A DNA stretch of 64,000 nucleotides, taken from Pedobacter sp. Leaf176. GTDB lineage: Bacteria; Bacteroidota; Bacteroidia; Sphingobacteriales; Sphingobacteriaceae. The stretch spans positions 248,001-312,000 of the forward strand of contig NZ_LMPD01000001.1 of the NCBI RefSeq assembly GCF_001424305.1. Reading direction: 5' to 3'. A model generated the notes under the pieces. The model was not told the origin of the DNA, did not search any database, and saw only the letters and a list, made by a program, of their open reading frames with translations. Position 1 is the stretch's first letter, and each line of letters begins with the position of its first letter. The position numbers were made by a program, and so were the translations under genes. Of the stretch, positions 1 to 9,343 are shown piece by piece.

Positions 1-723
1 GGTAAAGATCTAACAGGTGTTGTTAGTCAGTTACCTCAAGGTGAGGCCGCCGAAGTTAAACAGGGTGTTCCGGCAAACGATTCACAGGCACAATTTATTT
101 CAGGCGTATTGGAATCAACTGAACAAGTTTGGGATAAGGAATTCGAAGCTATGGGCAAAGCCTATGAACACCCGAAATTGAGGATGTTTGATGCATCAGT
201 TCAGACTGCATGCGGAAGCGCAAGTGCTGCTGTAGGTCCTTTTTATTGCCCGGGCGACCATAAAGTTTATATTGACCTGACTTTTTATGATGAATTGAAA
301 AATCGTTTCGGTGCAGCAGGAGACTTCGCTCAGGCCTATGTCATTGCCCATGAAGTTGGTCATCATGTTCAGAATCTTTTGGGTATTTCGGATAAGCTCC
401 AGGAAGCCCGTGGTCGCGTAAGTGAAAAAGAATATAATCGTTTATCGGTTAAATTAGAGTTACAAGCTGATTTTTTTGCCGGTTTGTGGGCCCATAATGC
501 ACAGAACTTAAAAGATTTTAAATTAGAAGAAGGCGACATTGAAGAAGCGTTGACTGCGGCAAACGCTATTGGCGATGATAAGTTACAGAAGCAAGCCACG
601 GGAGAAGTAACCCCGGACTCATTCACCCATGGAACATCACAGCAACGTATGTACTGGTTTAAAAAAGGTTTCGAAACAGGAGACATTAAACAGGGTGATA
701 CATTTAATTCAGCAGATTTGTAA
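1..723 (+). CDS. Neutral zinc metallopeptidase (YpfJ-like), 5' end cut by window
   Basis: The frame is open from base 1, so the protein starts before the window; the TTG at 109 is internal. The visible C-terminal part of about 240 residues carries the zinc-binding helix HEVGHH (bases about 349-366) and a downstream ELQADFFAGLWAH segment that supplies the third ligand, as in the Zn_peptidase family (PF04228, YpfJ type). The end (TPDSFTHGTSQQRMYWF) is also typical of that family. The substrate is unknown for most members; they are thought to be membrane-anchored or secreted. The family call is firm, the physiological role is not known. Confidence 0.88.
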   Translation, partial: GKDLTGVVSQLPQGEAAEVKQGVPANDSQAQFISGVLESTEQVWDKEFEAMGKAYEHPKLRMFDASVQTACGSASAAVGPFYCPGDHKVYIDLTFYDELKNRFGAAGDFAQAYVIAHEVGHHVQNLLGISDKLQEARGRVSEKEYNRLSVKLELQADFFAGLWAHNAQNLKDFKLEEGDIEEALTAANAIGDDKLQKQATGEVTPDSFTHGTSQQRMYWFKKGFETGDIKQGDTFNSADL

Positions 724-830
724 TTTTATAAAACATTTTCAATGCGCAGGTGTTTGTATACATTTATGGATTCCGCCTTCAATCAAAATGAACTATCAAC
801 TATTCAGCTCCCCTAATGTTTTTATAAAAG

Positions 831-1985
831 ATGATTCTTATTGTTGATGACCGGCCTGAAAACCTGATATCCCTTCAGAAAGTACTGCAGGCTCACAATT
901 TTGAGGTTGACACGGCGCCTTCAGGAGAGGAAGCGTTAAAAAAAGTACTAAAAAATAATTATGTATTAATTATTCTCGATGTTCAAATGCCGGATATGGA
1001 TGGATTTGAAGTCGCAGAGGCAGTATCCGGATTTAGTAAAGCAAAAGATACCGCAATTATATTCTTGTCAGCAGTAAATACAGAGTTAAGATTCATCACA
1101 AAAGGCTATGAAAGTGGTGGTTTGGATTATATCACAAAACCCGTCGATATCAATATACTTCTGCTTAAAATTAAAACATTTTACAGGATTTATGAGCAAA
1201 ATAGGAAACTCAACGAAATTCAGGAAAAACTACTGGAAGAGATTGAATTCCGAAAACAAGCGGAGCATAAGAAAGATGAGTTTATTAGTATTGCGAGCCA
1301 CGAATTAAAAACGCCATTAACCAGCGTTAAGGGCTATATTCAACTATTACAGAGGAGCCTCAATAAAGATGATAAGGCGCTCGCGCAAAATCACCTAGAT
1401 AAAGCCAGTATTCAGCTCGAAAAACTTAATGAACTTATTGTCGATTTGCTTGATATATCAAAAATTGAAAGCGGAAAACTTAAGTTTAATATGAAGGTTT
1501 TTTGTGCAGATACTATGGTAAATAATGCCATAGAAATGATGCAGCAATCCAATCCTGGTTTTACAATAAATAAACTTGGCAAAATTCATGAAATGATTTA
1601 TGGAGATGAAATGCGACTTGAACAGGTTGTGATTAATTTCATAAGTAATGCCATAAAATATGCTCCCGGTACAAATCAGGTTAATGTTACGATAAATCTT
1701 AAAGATGATAAACTTTACCTCGCGGTAAAGGATTTTGGTATCGGAATTTCAAAAGAACAGCAGCATAAAATATTTGACAAATTTTACCGCATAGAAGAAA
1801 ACAGCAATCGCTTTAATGGCTTGGGAATAGGATTGTACATCTGTTCTGAAATCATAAACCGTCACGGCGGTAAGATTGGCGTAAACAGCGTTCCCGATGA
1901 AGGTTCTGAATTTTATTTTATTATTCCAATTCATGACGAAACAAAATCGAAGCCTCAGGATGAACTACACGGAACCATTAATTAA
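831..1985 (+). CDS. Response regulator-histidine kinase fusion (REC-HisKA-HATPase)
   Basis: A 384-residue soluble signalling protein. An N-terminal receiver domain (about 1-120) has the acidic pair DD at 6-7 and phosphoacceptor Asp50 in LDVQMPDMDG. A linker leads to the HisKA dimerisation helix with His157 in the motif SHELKTPL, then a HATPase domain with the N box (NFISNAIKYAP), G1 (DFGIGIS) and G2 (GLGIGL). No membrane segment is seen, so it probably takes phosphate from an upstream kinase or relays it within the cluster. It is the first gene of a six-gene same-strand run, 38 bases before the large hybrid kinase. The start chosen is the ATG that begins MILIVDD, typical for receivers. Confidence 0.9.
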   Translation: MILIVDDRPENLISLQKVLQAHNFEVDTAPSGEEALKKVLKNNYVLIILDVQMPDMDGFEVAEAVSGFSKAKDTAIIFLSAVNTELRFITKGYESGGLDYITKPVDINILLLKIKTFYRIYEQNRKLNEIQEKLLEEIEFRKQAEHKKDEFISIASHELKTPLTSVKGYIQLLQRSLNKDDKALAQNHLDKASIQLEKLNELIVDLLDISKIESGKLKFNMKVFCADTMVNNAIEMMQQSNPGFTINKLGKIHEMIYGDEMRLEQVVINFISNAIKYAPGTNQVNVTINLKDDKLYLAVKDFGIGISKEQQHKIFDKFYRIEENSNRFNGLGIGLYICSEIINRHGGKIGVNSVPDEGSEFYFIIPIHDETKSKPQDELHGTIN

Positions 1986-2023
1986 AAATCATCCAAACAT
2001 TCAATACCAACTACAATATTTTA

Positions 2024-5000
2024 ATGAAAACAACTCTTAAAAATAATTTACGTTTGGGCCTCGGCTTATCGCTTATTATTCTTTTTATCAGTTCCTTGGC
2101 TTCTTATATAAGTATTAGCAACTTAATAAAGAGCACTGAATTGGTTAAGCATAGTGATGAAGTAATTTTGAACGTTGAAGGAATTATTTCTACTTTAAAA
2201 GACGCCGAAACGGGTCAACGTGGCTATCTTCTAACCGGTAATAAAATTTTTTTAACGCCTTATAACGGCGCTGCTGATACAGCATTAGCGTCACTAAACA
2301 GAATTGCTTTAAGTACAAAAGACAATCCTTTACAGCAAAAAAATATCGCGGAATTAAGGGACATATTGGTACGTAGGTTAGACATAATCAAATCTACAAT
2401 CGAGATAAAATCTTTAGGTGGTCAGGTCGACCCAACGGTTTTATTTCAGGGTAAAACCTATATGGACCAGGCCAGGAGCACGGTTAACAGAATGGTGAAG
2501 GAAGAAAGACGTATACTGGAGCGCAGAACTGAAGAATTAAACAAACTCACTTCTTATACACCGGTATTGATTTTAATTGCAGCGGTACTGGCAATATTAA
2601 TCACCTTATTTTTTTACAGGAAAGTATCAATTGATTTTGATGAACGTGTTAAACTACAGGAAGAAATTGAGGACAAGAAGTATGAAATGGAAAAACGTAT
2701 TGTTGCCATTAAGGAAATTGCCCATCAAATTTCCATTGGTAATTATGGCGTTGAAATAGATGGCCAGTCGCAGGATGATATAGGCGAGCTTTCCGGCTCA
2801 CTGAATACGATGGCTAAAGCACTGAAAAAATCTTTCGATGCGCTGGCGGAGAATGAATGGCTGCAGACAGGGGTAGCAGGACTGAATGTTAAAATGGTAG
2901 GCGAAAAAGATGTTTTTCACCTTGCTGATGATATTATTGAATTTTTAACTACTTATACAAAAAGCCAGATTGGCGCAATTTATCTGTTTAAAGAAGATGG
3001 GTTGTTGCACCTAAAAGGTCAATATGCTTTACAAGGCCAAAACTTAGCGCCAGTATTGCAAGTGGGGGAAGGCTTAATCGGCCAGGTTGTAAAATCAGGA
3101 AAACGGGTTTTATTAGAAGAAGTTCCTCAGGGTGAATTAACGATTAGCTTTGCAACTGGCAACATTAAGCCTTCTCAATTGTTGGTGTTGCCAATTATAA
3201 GAGATAGCGTTACCATCGGCGCATTAGAGCTGGGTAGCATGCACAACTTTGGTGATTTGCAGTTGCACTTTTTAAATTTAGTTCTTTCTGACGTTGGCAC
3301 GGCGTTGTTAGGTGCCCAAAACAGACTAAAATTACAGCAACTTTTAGAAGAAACACAAGCGCAGTCAGAAGAATTGCAAGTACAGCATAATGAACTTGAG
3401 GGGATGAATGCGGAACTGGAGGCACAGGCGCAAAAGCTACAGGCATCAGAAGAAGAATTGCGTGTACAACAAGAAGAATTGCTACAAAGCAACCAGGAGC
3501 TGGAAGAAAGAAGCAGTCTGCTTGAGGAGAAAAATGAACTTATTGAAGAGCGAAATATTGAGATTCAACAAAAGGCGGAAGCTTTGGAGTTAAGCACAAG
3601 ATATAAATCAGAATTCTTAGCAAACATGTCGCACGAATTGCGTACGCCATTAAATTCCATATTATTATTGTCCAGATTGATGGCCGAAAATGAAGAAATG
3701 GACCGTGAGCATCAGGAATATGCAGAGGTAATTCAAAGCTCAGGGCAAGGTTTACTTAGTTTAATTGACGAAATTCTGGATTTATCGAAAATCGAAGCGG
3801 GTAAGATGGAGCTTGACAGAGCAAACATCAAAATTGATGATGTTGTTGTTAACATGCGCTCCCTGTTTAACCCTTTGGCTAAAGAGAAAGCTTTAGAATT
3901 AGTTGTAAGCAAAGACAATGAAGTTCCTGAGTTTTTCCATACCGATAAAATGCGTTTGGAACAGATCCTGAAAAATCTTTTATCAAATGCCATTAAATTT
4001 ACATCGGAAGGTTCGGTTACCCTTAACATTCAGAAAAATGATAAACTAAATGCGATCGTATTCAAAGTAAGCGATACGGGTGTTGGAATAGCACCTGAGA
4101 AACAGGGTCTGGTGTTTGAAGCTTTTCAACAAGCGGATGGTTCTACCAGACGTAAATTCGGAGGTACAGGGTTAGGTCTTTCTATAAGTCGCGAGTTAGC
4201 GAAGCTTTTAGGTGGCTTTATTGATTTAGAAAGTAAAGAAAACGAAGGCAGTATTTTTACACTGACGCTTCCGATGGATAAGAATAAAGGTCTTGAAGAA
4301 ATGAAAGACCCATTGGAAAAAACAGTTACGGCACCTGCACGTGTTGTTGAACCCTTCACTAAGGTAAGCCATTTAACAGTTACAAACATTCCGCAGGAAA
4401 TAGACGATGATAGAAATAACATTGGTCCTGGCGATAAAGTAATTTTAATTGTTGAGGACGATACGCCATTTGCAAAAACGCTACTAGACTTTACGCGTAA
4501 ACGCGATTATAAAGGTTTAGTTGCTGTTCGTGGTGATGTCGGTATTGAAATGGCTAAGGCCTATAATCCATTGGCTATTCTGCTTGATATCCAATTGCCG
4601 GTAAAAGATGGCTGGCAGGTTATGGAAGAACTAAAATCAGATCCAAACACCCGTCCGATTCCGGTCCATATTATGTCTTCGTTGCAGGTTAAAAAAGAAA
4701 GTTTGCTAAAGGGTGCGGTAGATTTCATAAACAAACCTTTCGCTTTCGAACACATGCAAGAGATTTTTCAGAAACTAGAGCATGCTTTGAGCCGCCATCC
4801 AAAAAAGGTATTAATTGTAGAAGAAAACGAACAACATGCAAAGGCGTTGAGTTATTTTTTAAGCAACTTTAATATCCAAACTGAAATCGTAAATCAGGTT
4901 GGCGAAAGCGTTTCTGCTTTGCATAAGCCAGATATAAACTGCGTGATTTTGGATATGGGCATTCCTGATAAACATGCTTACGAAACTTTGGAAGTTGTTA

Positions 5001-5617
5001 AAAAAACTCCAGGTTTAGAGAACTTACCGATAATAATTTTTACAGGTAAAAATTTATCTAAAGGGGAAGAAAACAGAATTAAGCAATACGCAGACTCTAT
5101 TGTTGTAAAAACAGCTCATTCTTATCAACGCATTCTAGACGAAGCAGGGCTGTTTCTTCACCTGGTAGAGGAAAAGAGCAAAGGCAAGATAAAAACACCA
5201 CAGAAATTTTCTGAACTTCAGGATGTTTTAAAAGGCAAAACCGTTTTGGTTGCCGATGACGATGTGAGAAATATTTTTTCTCTGACGAAGATGTTAGAAC
5301 AACATCAAATGAAAGTTATTGCAGCTACTGATGGTAAAGAAGCGTTAAAGTTGCTCGATGAAAATCCTTCAGTCGACGTTGTTCTGATGGATATGATGAT
5401 GCCTGAACTGGACGGTTATGAAACAACAACAGCCATCAGGCAAAATTTTAAATACCGGAATCTACCAATTTTAGCGGTTACGGCGAAAGCAATGATGGGC
5501 GATCGGGAGAAATGCATTGCTGCAGGGGCTTCAGATTACATTAGTAAGCCTGTCGATATGGACCAGCTGGTTTCATTGCTACGTGTCTGGCTATACGAAA
5601 ACCACCATAAATCTTAA
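2024..5617 (+). CDS. CHASE3-HAMP-GAF hybrid histidine kinase with three receiver domains
   Basis: A 1197-residue membrane sensor kinase. Membrane helices lie near residues 11-31 and 178-198 and bracket a CHASE3-like extracytoplasmic domain (the segment with DAETGQRGYLLTG). HAMP follows, then a GAF domain (about 285-435), a long Gln/Glu-rich coiled coil (about 439-525), HisKA with His537 in SHELRTPLN, and a HATPase domain (DTGVGIAPE, GGTGLGLSI). Three C-terminal receivers follow with phosphoacceptors Asp855, Asp977 and Asp1123. The middle receiver has EE instead of the usual DD acid pair and ends weakly, so it may be divergent. Fifteen bases separate it from the next receiver gene. The stimulus is unknown. 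The coiled coil before HisKA is a plausible target of the CheR/CheB pair just downstream (inference). Confidence 0.92.
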   Translation: MKTTLKNNLRLGLGLSLIILFISSLASYISISNLIKSTELVKHSDEVILNVEGIISTLKDAETGQRGYLLTGNKIFLTPYNGAADTALASLNRIALSTKDNPLQQKNIAELRDILVRRLDIIKSTIEIKSLGGQVDPTVLFQGKTYMDQARSTVNRMVKEERRILERRTEELNKLTSYTPVLILIAAVLAILITLFFYRKVSIDFDERVKLQEEIEDKKYEMEKRIVAIKEIAHQISIGNYGVEIDGQSQDDIGELSGSLNTMAKALKKSFDALAENEWLQTGVAGLNVKMVGEKDVFHLADDIIEFLTTYTKSQIGAIYLFKEDGLLHLKGQYALQGQNLAPVLQVGEGLIGQVVKSGKRVLLEEVPQGELTISFATGNIKPSQLLVLPIIRDSVTIGALELGSMHNFGDLQLHFLNLVLSDVGTALLGAQNRLKLQQLLEETQAQSEELQVQHNELEGMNAELEAQAQKLQASEEELRVQQEELLQSNQELEERSSLLEEKNELIEERNIEIQQKAEALELSTRYKSEFLANMSHELRTPLNSILLLSRLMAENEEMDREHQEYAEVIQSSGQGLLSLIDEILDLSKIEAGKMELDRANIKIDDVVVNMRSLFNPLAKEKALELVVSKDNEVPEFFHTDKMRLEQILKNLLSNAIKFTSEGSVTLNIQKNDKLNAIVFKVSDTGVGIAPEKQGLVFEAFQQADGSTRRKFGGTGLGLSISRELAKLLGGFIDLESKENEGSIFTLTLPMDKNKGLEEMKDPLEKTVTAPARVVEPFTKVSHLTVTNIPQEIDDDRNNIGPGDKVILIVEDDTPFAKTLLDFTRKRDYKGLVAVRGDVGIEMAKAYNPLAILLDIQLPVKDGWQVMEELKSDPNTRPIPVHIMSSLQVKKESLLKGAVDFINKPFAFEHMQEIFQKLEHALSRHPKKVLIVEENEQHAKALSYFLSNFNIQTEIVNQVGESVSALHKPDINCVILDMGIPDKHAYETLEVVKKTPGLENLPIIIFTGKNLSKGEENRIKQYADSIVVKTAHSYQRILDEAGLFLHLVEEKSKGKIKTPQKFSELQDVLKGKTVLVADDDVRNIFSLTKMLEQHQMKVIAATDGKEALKLLDENPSVDVVLMDMMMPELDGYETTTAIRQNFKYRNLPILAVTAKAMMGDREKCIAAGASDYISKPVDMDQLVSLLRVWLYENHHKS

Positions 5618-5632
5618 CTCCTTTAATTAATT

Positions 5633-6004
5633 ATGCCTAGAAAGTTAATTCTAATTATTGACGATGACAATCGAAACATTTTCGCACTCAAAGCTGTTCT
5701 AAGAGCCAAAGGATTTGGAACATTGTCGGCGCCCAGTGCGCAGGAAGGCTTTGATATTATTGCAGAGAACGAGAAGGTTTCGGTAGTTTTAATGGATATG
5801 ATGATGCCCGATATGGATGGATATCAGGCAATAGTAGCCATGAAAAAATCAGAAAAAATGCGTGACATCCCTGTTTTGGCGGTTACGGCGCAAGCAATGG
5901 TTGGCGATAAAGAACGCTGCTTAAGTGCTGGTGCATCGGGATATGTTTCCAAGCCAATTAATGTTGATGAACTGATAATACAAATAAACGAAGTTACAAA
6001 ATAA
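5633..6004 (+). CDS. Single-domain response regulator
   Basis: A 123-residue stand-alone receiver with no output domain. It has the acidic triad DDD at 10-12, phosphoacceptor Asp55 in LMDMMMPDMDGY, the conserved T/S switch (AVTAQAM) and Lys in SKPINVDEL. It closely resembles the last receiver of the upstream hybrid kinase (both share VLMDMMMP and AVTA.AM.GD), suggesting duplication. Such CheY-like proteins work as phosphorelay shuttles or phosphate sinks. It lies between the hybrid kinase and CheR with almost no spacer, which fits one operon. Confidence 0.9.
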   Translation: MPRKLILIIDDDNRNIFALKAVLRAKGFGTLSAPSAQEGFDIIAENEKVSVVLMDMMMPDMDGYQAIVAMKKSEKMRDIPVLAVTAQAMVGDKERCLSAGASGYVSKPINVDELIIQINEVTK

Positions 6005-6005
6005 G

Positions 6006-6824
6006 GTGATTAGCGAAGCGATAGATAATGAACAAATAGAGATGCTGCTTAGTGATGTTTTAGAAACTCATGGTTACGATTTTCTTGAATATTCCCACGC
6101 ATCAATTAAGAGAAGAATCATTCGTTTATACGCACTCGACAATTTCGTAAGTTTTGCGGAATTCAGATACACAGTAAAAACTGATAAGCAATATTTTAAA
6201 CGGTTTTTAGAAGAAATTACGGTTAATGTGACCGAGATGTTTCGTGATCCAAATTTCTATAAAGCGCTTAGAAATGATGTTTTGCCCGTTCTGGGTACTT
6301 ATCCATTTATTAGAATCTGGGTGGCTGGTTGTTCGACAGGAGAAGAGGCCTATTCTCTTGCAATAGTTTTAAAAGAACTTAATTTATTGCAAAAATCACT
6401 TATTTATGCAACTGACATCAATCCTTCTGTGTTAGAAAAGGCTAAAAAAGGAATATTTCCATTAAACTATTTAAAGGGTTACTCTGAAAATTATGTTCAA
6501 TCGGGTGGGGCCAAAGATTTTTCATCGTACTATACAGCAAATTACTCGTTGGCAAAGTTTGATGAAACATTAAATAGTAAAATGATTTTTTCTACCCACA
6601 ATCTTGTATCCGATCATTCTTTTAATGAGTTTCAGCTTATTTTATGTCGAAATGTTTTAATTTATTTCGATAAAGATTTACAGCACAAGGTTTTTCAACT
6701 GTTCGATAATAGTTTGGAGAAATTAGGTTATTTAGCCTTGGGAAGCAAAGAAAGTTTAGATTTTTGGTCTAGAGCTAAAGAATATAGGCGTCTAAAAACG
6801 GAGAAGATATGGAGGAAACTATAA
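6006..6824 (+). CDS. cheR: CheR-type protein-glutamate methyltransferase
   Basis: A 272-residue protein matching the whole CheR fold: an N-terminal helical domain, then a SAM-binding Rossmann domain with VAGCSTGEEAYS (motif I) and the late motif CRNVLIYFD. CheR uses S-adenosylmethionine to make glutamate methyl esters on receptor coiled coils. GTG at 6006 is the most upstream plausible start, one base after the stop of the preceding receiver; ATG at 6042 is the alternative. No MCP, CheA or CheW gene is in the window and no flagellar gene was seen, so a chemotaxis role is unlikely. A modification role on the neighbouring kinases is inferred from context only. Confidence 0.9.
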   Translation: MISEAIDNEQIEMLLSDVLETHGYDFLEYSHASIKRRIIRLYALDNFVSFAEFRYTVKTDKQYFKRFLEEITVNVTEMFRDPNFYKALRNDVLPVLGTYPFIRIWVAGCSTGEEAYSLAIVLKELNLLQKSLIYATDINPSVLEKAKKGIFPLNYLKGYSENYVQSGGAKDFSSYYTANYSLAKFDETLNSKMIFSTHNLVSDHSFNEFQLILCRNVLIYFDKDLQHKVFQLFDNSLEKLGYLALGSKESLDFWSRAKEYRRLKTEKIWRKL

Positions 6825-7405
6825 TGCCAAGCAAATGCAAAGCTCTAATTATTGGTGGTTCAGCTGGAAGTTTAGATGTGTTATTGGAAATTTTTCCTTT
6901 ATTAAGCGATGAAATTGATTTTCCAATTATATTAGTAACACACAGAAAATCAGGGAACGACGCGCTTTTAAGTGATTTATTGAGAAGCAGAACCAAATTG
7001 AAAGTCAACGAAGCGGAAGAAAAAGACAAGATTCAGCCTGGAAACGTATATATAGCACCGGCAGATTATCATCTTTTAATTGAAGAAAATGAAACTTTTT
7101 CGTTAGATTATTCTGAGAAAGTTAATTATTCGCGTCCGTCTATTGATGTTACTTTCCATTCTGCCGCAGAGGTCTTTAAAGATAAGCTGGTTTGTATTTT
7201 GCTCTCAGGTTCGAATGCTGATGGTGTTGCTGGATTAAAGACAGTTAAAAGTTCAGGTGGCCTGGTAGTTATACAGAATCCGAAAACGGCGGTAATGCCA
7301 TATATGCCTCAGCAGGCGGCGAATGAAATTGAAGGGGGAATTATTTTAAACGCCAATGAGATGGCAGAATTTATAAATAAATTATATAGCTATAAAACGT
7401 CTTAA
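6824..7405 (+). CDS. cheB: Stand-alone CheB methylesterase domain
   Basis: A 193-residue CheB catalytic domain without the usual N-terminal receiver. The predicted triad is Ser13 (GGSAGS), His40 (THRKSG) and Asp133 (LSGSNADG). It removes methyl groups from glutamate esters and may deamidate glutamine. The ATG at 6824 overlaps the cheR stop by one base (TAATG) and has a GGAGGA sequence 8 bases upstream. An earlier in-frame ATG at 6809 is less likely because it would put that site inside the gene. Lacking a fused receiver, it may be controlled by the separate receivers on either side (inference). Confidence 0.88.
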   Translation: MPSKCKALIIGGSAGSLDVLLEIFPLLSDEIDFPIILVTHRKSGNDALLSDLLRSRTKLKVNEAEEKDKIQPGNVYIAPADYHLLIEENETFSLDYSEKVNYSRPSIDVTFHSAAEVFKDKLVCILLSGSNADGVAGLKTVKSSGGLVVIQNPKTAVMPYMPQQAANEIEGGIILNANEMAEFINKLYSYKTS

Positions 7406-7416
7406 AACTGACAATT

Positions 7417-7779
7417 ATGGGGGAAACAAAAAAAATATTTGTTTTTGATGATAACAGGGACATTTTAGATTTATGCACTTTCATTCTTGAGGATGCAGGA
7501 TATGAAATTAAAACTTCTGAAAGCGCGAACGATATCGAAAATCAGGTTGCGGCTTATATGCCGGATATTATCTTTATGGATAATTGGTTGCCGGATTTAG
7601 GCGGGATTCAGGCTACAAGGGCTATAAAAAGCCATCCTGATTTAAAACACATTCCTGTGATTTATTTTTCTGCAAATAATGATATTTCAGCCTTGGCAGA
7701 TGAGGCTGGCGCTGATAGCTATTTATCTAAGCCATTTGATATTGCTTCTCTTGAAGAAATTGTCAAAAAATACATCTAA
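7417..7779 (+). CDS. Single-domain response regulator
   Basis: A 120-residue receiver, the last gene of the signalling run, 11 bases after cheB. It has the acidic pair DD, phosphoacceptor Asp55 in FMDNWLPDLGG, Ser as switch residue (YFSANND) and Lys in SKPFDI. The residues around the phosphoacceptor (DNWLP) differ from the first receiver of the run, so the two probably have different partners. It has no output domain. Its stop codon abuts the stop of the convergent DUF3137 gene with no intervening bases, so there is no room for a separate terminator here. Confidence 0.88.
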   Translation: MGETKKIFVFDDNRDILDLCTFILEDAGYEIKTSESANDIENQVAAYMPDIIFMDNWLPDLGGIQATRAIKSHPDLKHIPVIYFSANNDISALADEAGADSYLSKPFDIASLEEIVKKYI

Positions 7780-8733
7780 TTAATTCCTTCCCCATATCCT
7801 GGTGTTCAAATCAAGTTCCCGCACAATATCATACATAAATTTGATCACCGTTATGTCTTGATTTAATATTTCGGGATTAAGCAAAGTTTTAAAAACAGGG
7901 GCCTCAAAATAGTTTCTGCACAGCGGAAACGCAATGTACATCTTACTGTTAACAAACGAGAGAGAAACGGTTTCTTTTGAGTTGCTATTTAACGTTAAAA
8001 TTCTTTCCATCATCGCCGGCGTAAGAATATACCGGGCTTCAACCTGATCCGTAGCATGCGTTATAAAGGTTCTGTTGAACTCGGCGTTTTCGAGGGCAAT
8101 TATTTCATTATTGCCAAATGAAAACAAATTTTTAGAGAACCATGCGCCCATGGCGCCAAAAAGATCCTTTGGCTTAACGATGGTTGCACCATTAAAATTT
8201 TTATTAAAATCTGCGCAGAAAATTATGCCTCTGAAGATATCGTGCCACTCGGTTTGGGTGCCATTTTTTGTTTGTACTTCGGTTTTATATTCTGCATGAA
8301 CTTCAGCAAAATAAAAAGCCGTTTTGTCCGCTTTTCCTTGTACCAAATCCTCGGTTTTATAGCGATCTGGCGTTTCAGAAAAAATTTGTGTCGCTTCAAA
8401 TTCGTTTACTAAAATTCCTTTATAAGGCTCAATAACAAGGCTATCGTCTAATGATTTTAAAGCGGTGCCTATAACCTGAACTTTAAATGCTTCCTGATAG
8501 GATTTTAATTCATCTGAGATCCTGTACAGTAATGAGCCGCCATATATTATAAGTATCAATCCTATAATAATCGATGGAACCGGCAACCCCGAAGCAAAAC
8601 CAGCTACCGCAACAATAATTCCGATAGCAATGAAAAGATAGCCTTTCTTTTGTGTTGCAGCTATTTTTGTCCGCTGAGTTTCTAATGTAACAAGTACATT
8701 TTGTAAAGCCCCATTGCCAGCAACGCTTAACAT
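7780..8733 (-). CDS. DUF3137 membrane protein
   Basis: A 317-residue protein with two adjacent hydrophobic helices near residues 32-70 and a long C-terminal soluble part, matching DUF3137 (PF11335). The function is unknown. The family is commonly found beside lemA, as here: its start overlaps the lemA stop by one base, so the two are almost certainly cotranscribed and translationally coupled. Conserved-looking segments include FRGIIFCADFNK and FGAMGAWFS. Confidence 0.85.
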   Translation of the reverse strand: MLSVAGNGALQNVLVTLETQRTKIAATQKKGYLFIAIGIIVAVAGFASGLPVPSIIIGLILIIYGGSLLYRISDELKSYQEAFKVQVIGTALKSLDDSLVIEPYKGILVNEFEATQIFSETPDRYKTEDLVQGKADKTAFYFAEVHAEYKTEVQTKNGTQTEWHDIFRGIIFCADFNKNFNGATIVKPKDLFGAMGAWFSKNLFSFGNNEIIALENAEFNRTFITHATDQVEARYILTPAMMERILTLNSNSKETVSLSFVNSKMYIAFPLCRNYFEAPVFKTLLNPEILNQDITVIKFMYDIVRELDLNTRIWGRN

Positions 8734-9287
8734 TAGTTGTTAAAAAGTTCTTTGGCACTAATATTTTTACGTTCTTCTTCTGCAGTAGCCAAAACCGTTA
8801 TCGGCTGGAAATTTAACATACTTGCAAATAGGCTGCCTGGAAACATCATAATCTCGTTGTTGTAATCGGTAACGGCAGAATTATATGTTCTTCTTGCAGC
8901 TGCAATTTGCTCTTCACTTTCTGTCCAGGTGCTTTGTAAGTTTATAAAGTTTGTGTTGGCTTTTAAATCCGGATAATGTTCTACGTTAACCATTAAACCT
9001 TTGACGCTGTTGCCTAATTGAGCGTCGATGGACGTTTTTTCAGCATCGCTAATGTTTTCTGACATTGCTTTAGCGCGTAATTCTACAATTTTACTCAGGG
9101 TCTCCTGCTCGTAATTCGTATATTGTTTTACAACTTCAATCAGGTTTGGAATTAAATCGAAGCGTTTCTTTAGCATTACGTCTATTGCCGAAAAGGCATT
9201 TGTAACCTGGTTCTTTTTGCCTACAATTGAGTTATAAAAGAATATACAGATGAGCAGTAAGGCGCCGATAATAATAATTGCTGCCAT
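8733..9287 (-). CDS. lemA: LemA family protein
   Basis: A 184-residue protein with one N-terminal membrane helix (about 2-20), then the hallmark LemA stretch around residues 28-60 (VTNAFSAIDVMLKKRFDLIPN), followed by long helices. LemA proteins are membrane-anchored helical proteins of poorly known function, often paired with DUF3137 or TPM-domain proteins. It heads the lemA-DUF3137 pair. No specific regulation could be read from the upstream sequence. Confidence 0.92.
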   Translation of the reverse strand: MAAIIIIGALLLICIFFYNSIVGKKNQVTNAFSAIDVMLKKRFDLIPNLIEVVKQYTNYEQETLSKIVELRAKAMSENISDAEKTSIDAQLGNSVKGLMVNVEHYPDLKANTNFINLQSTWTESEEQIAAARRTYNSAVTDYNNEIMMFPGSLFASMLNFQPITVLATAEEERKNISAKELFNN

Positions 9288-9343
9288 AATTTTAGATTTT
9301 TAGTTTAGAGTATAAATATATTAAAACGTTACGATTGTTACCC

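Noticed and set aside
2024..6824. CheR-docking pentapeptide (NWETF type) at the end of the hybrid kinase
   Set aside because: The kinase ends LRVWLYENHHKS and no such pentapeptide was found, so tethering of CheR cannot be claimed.
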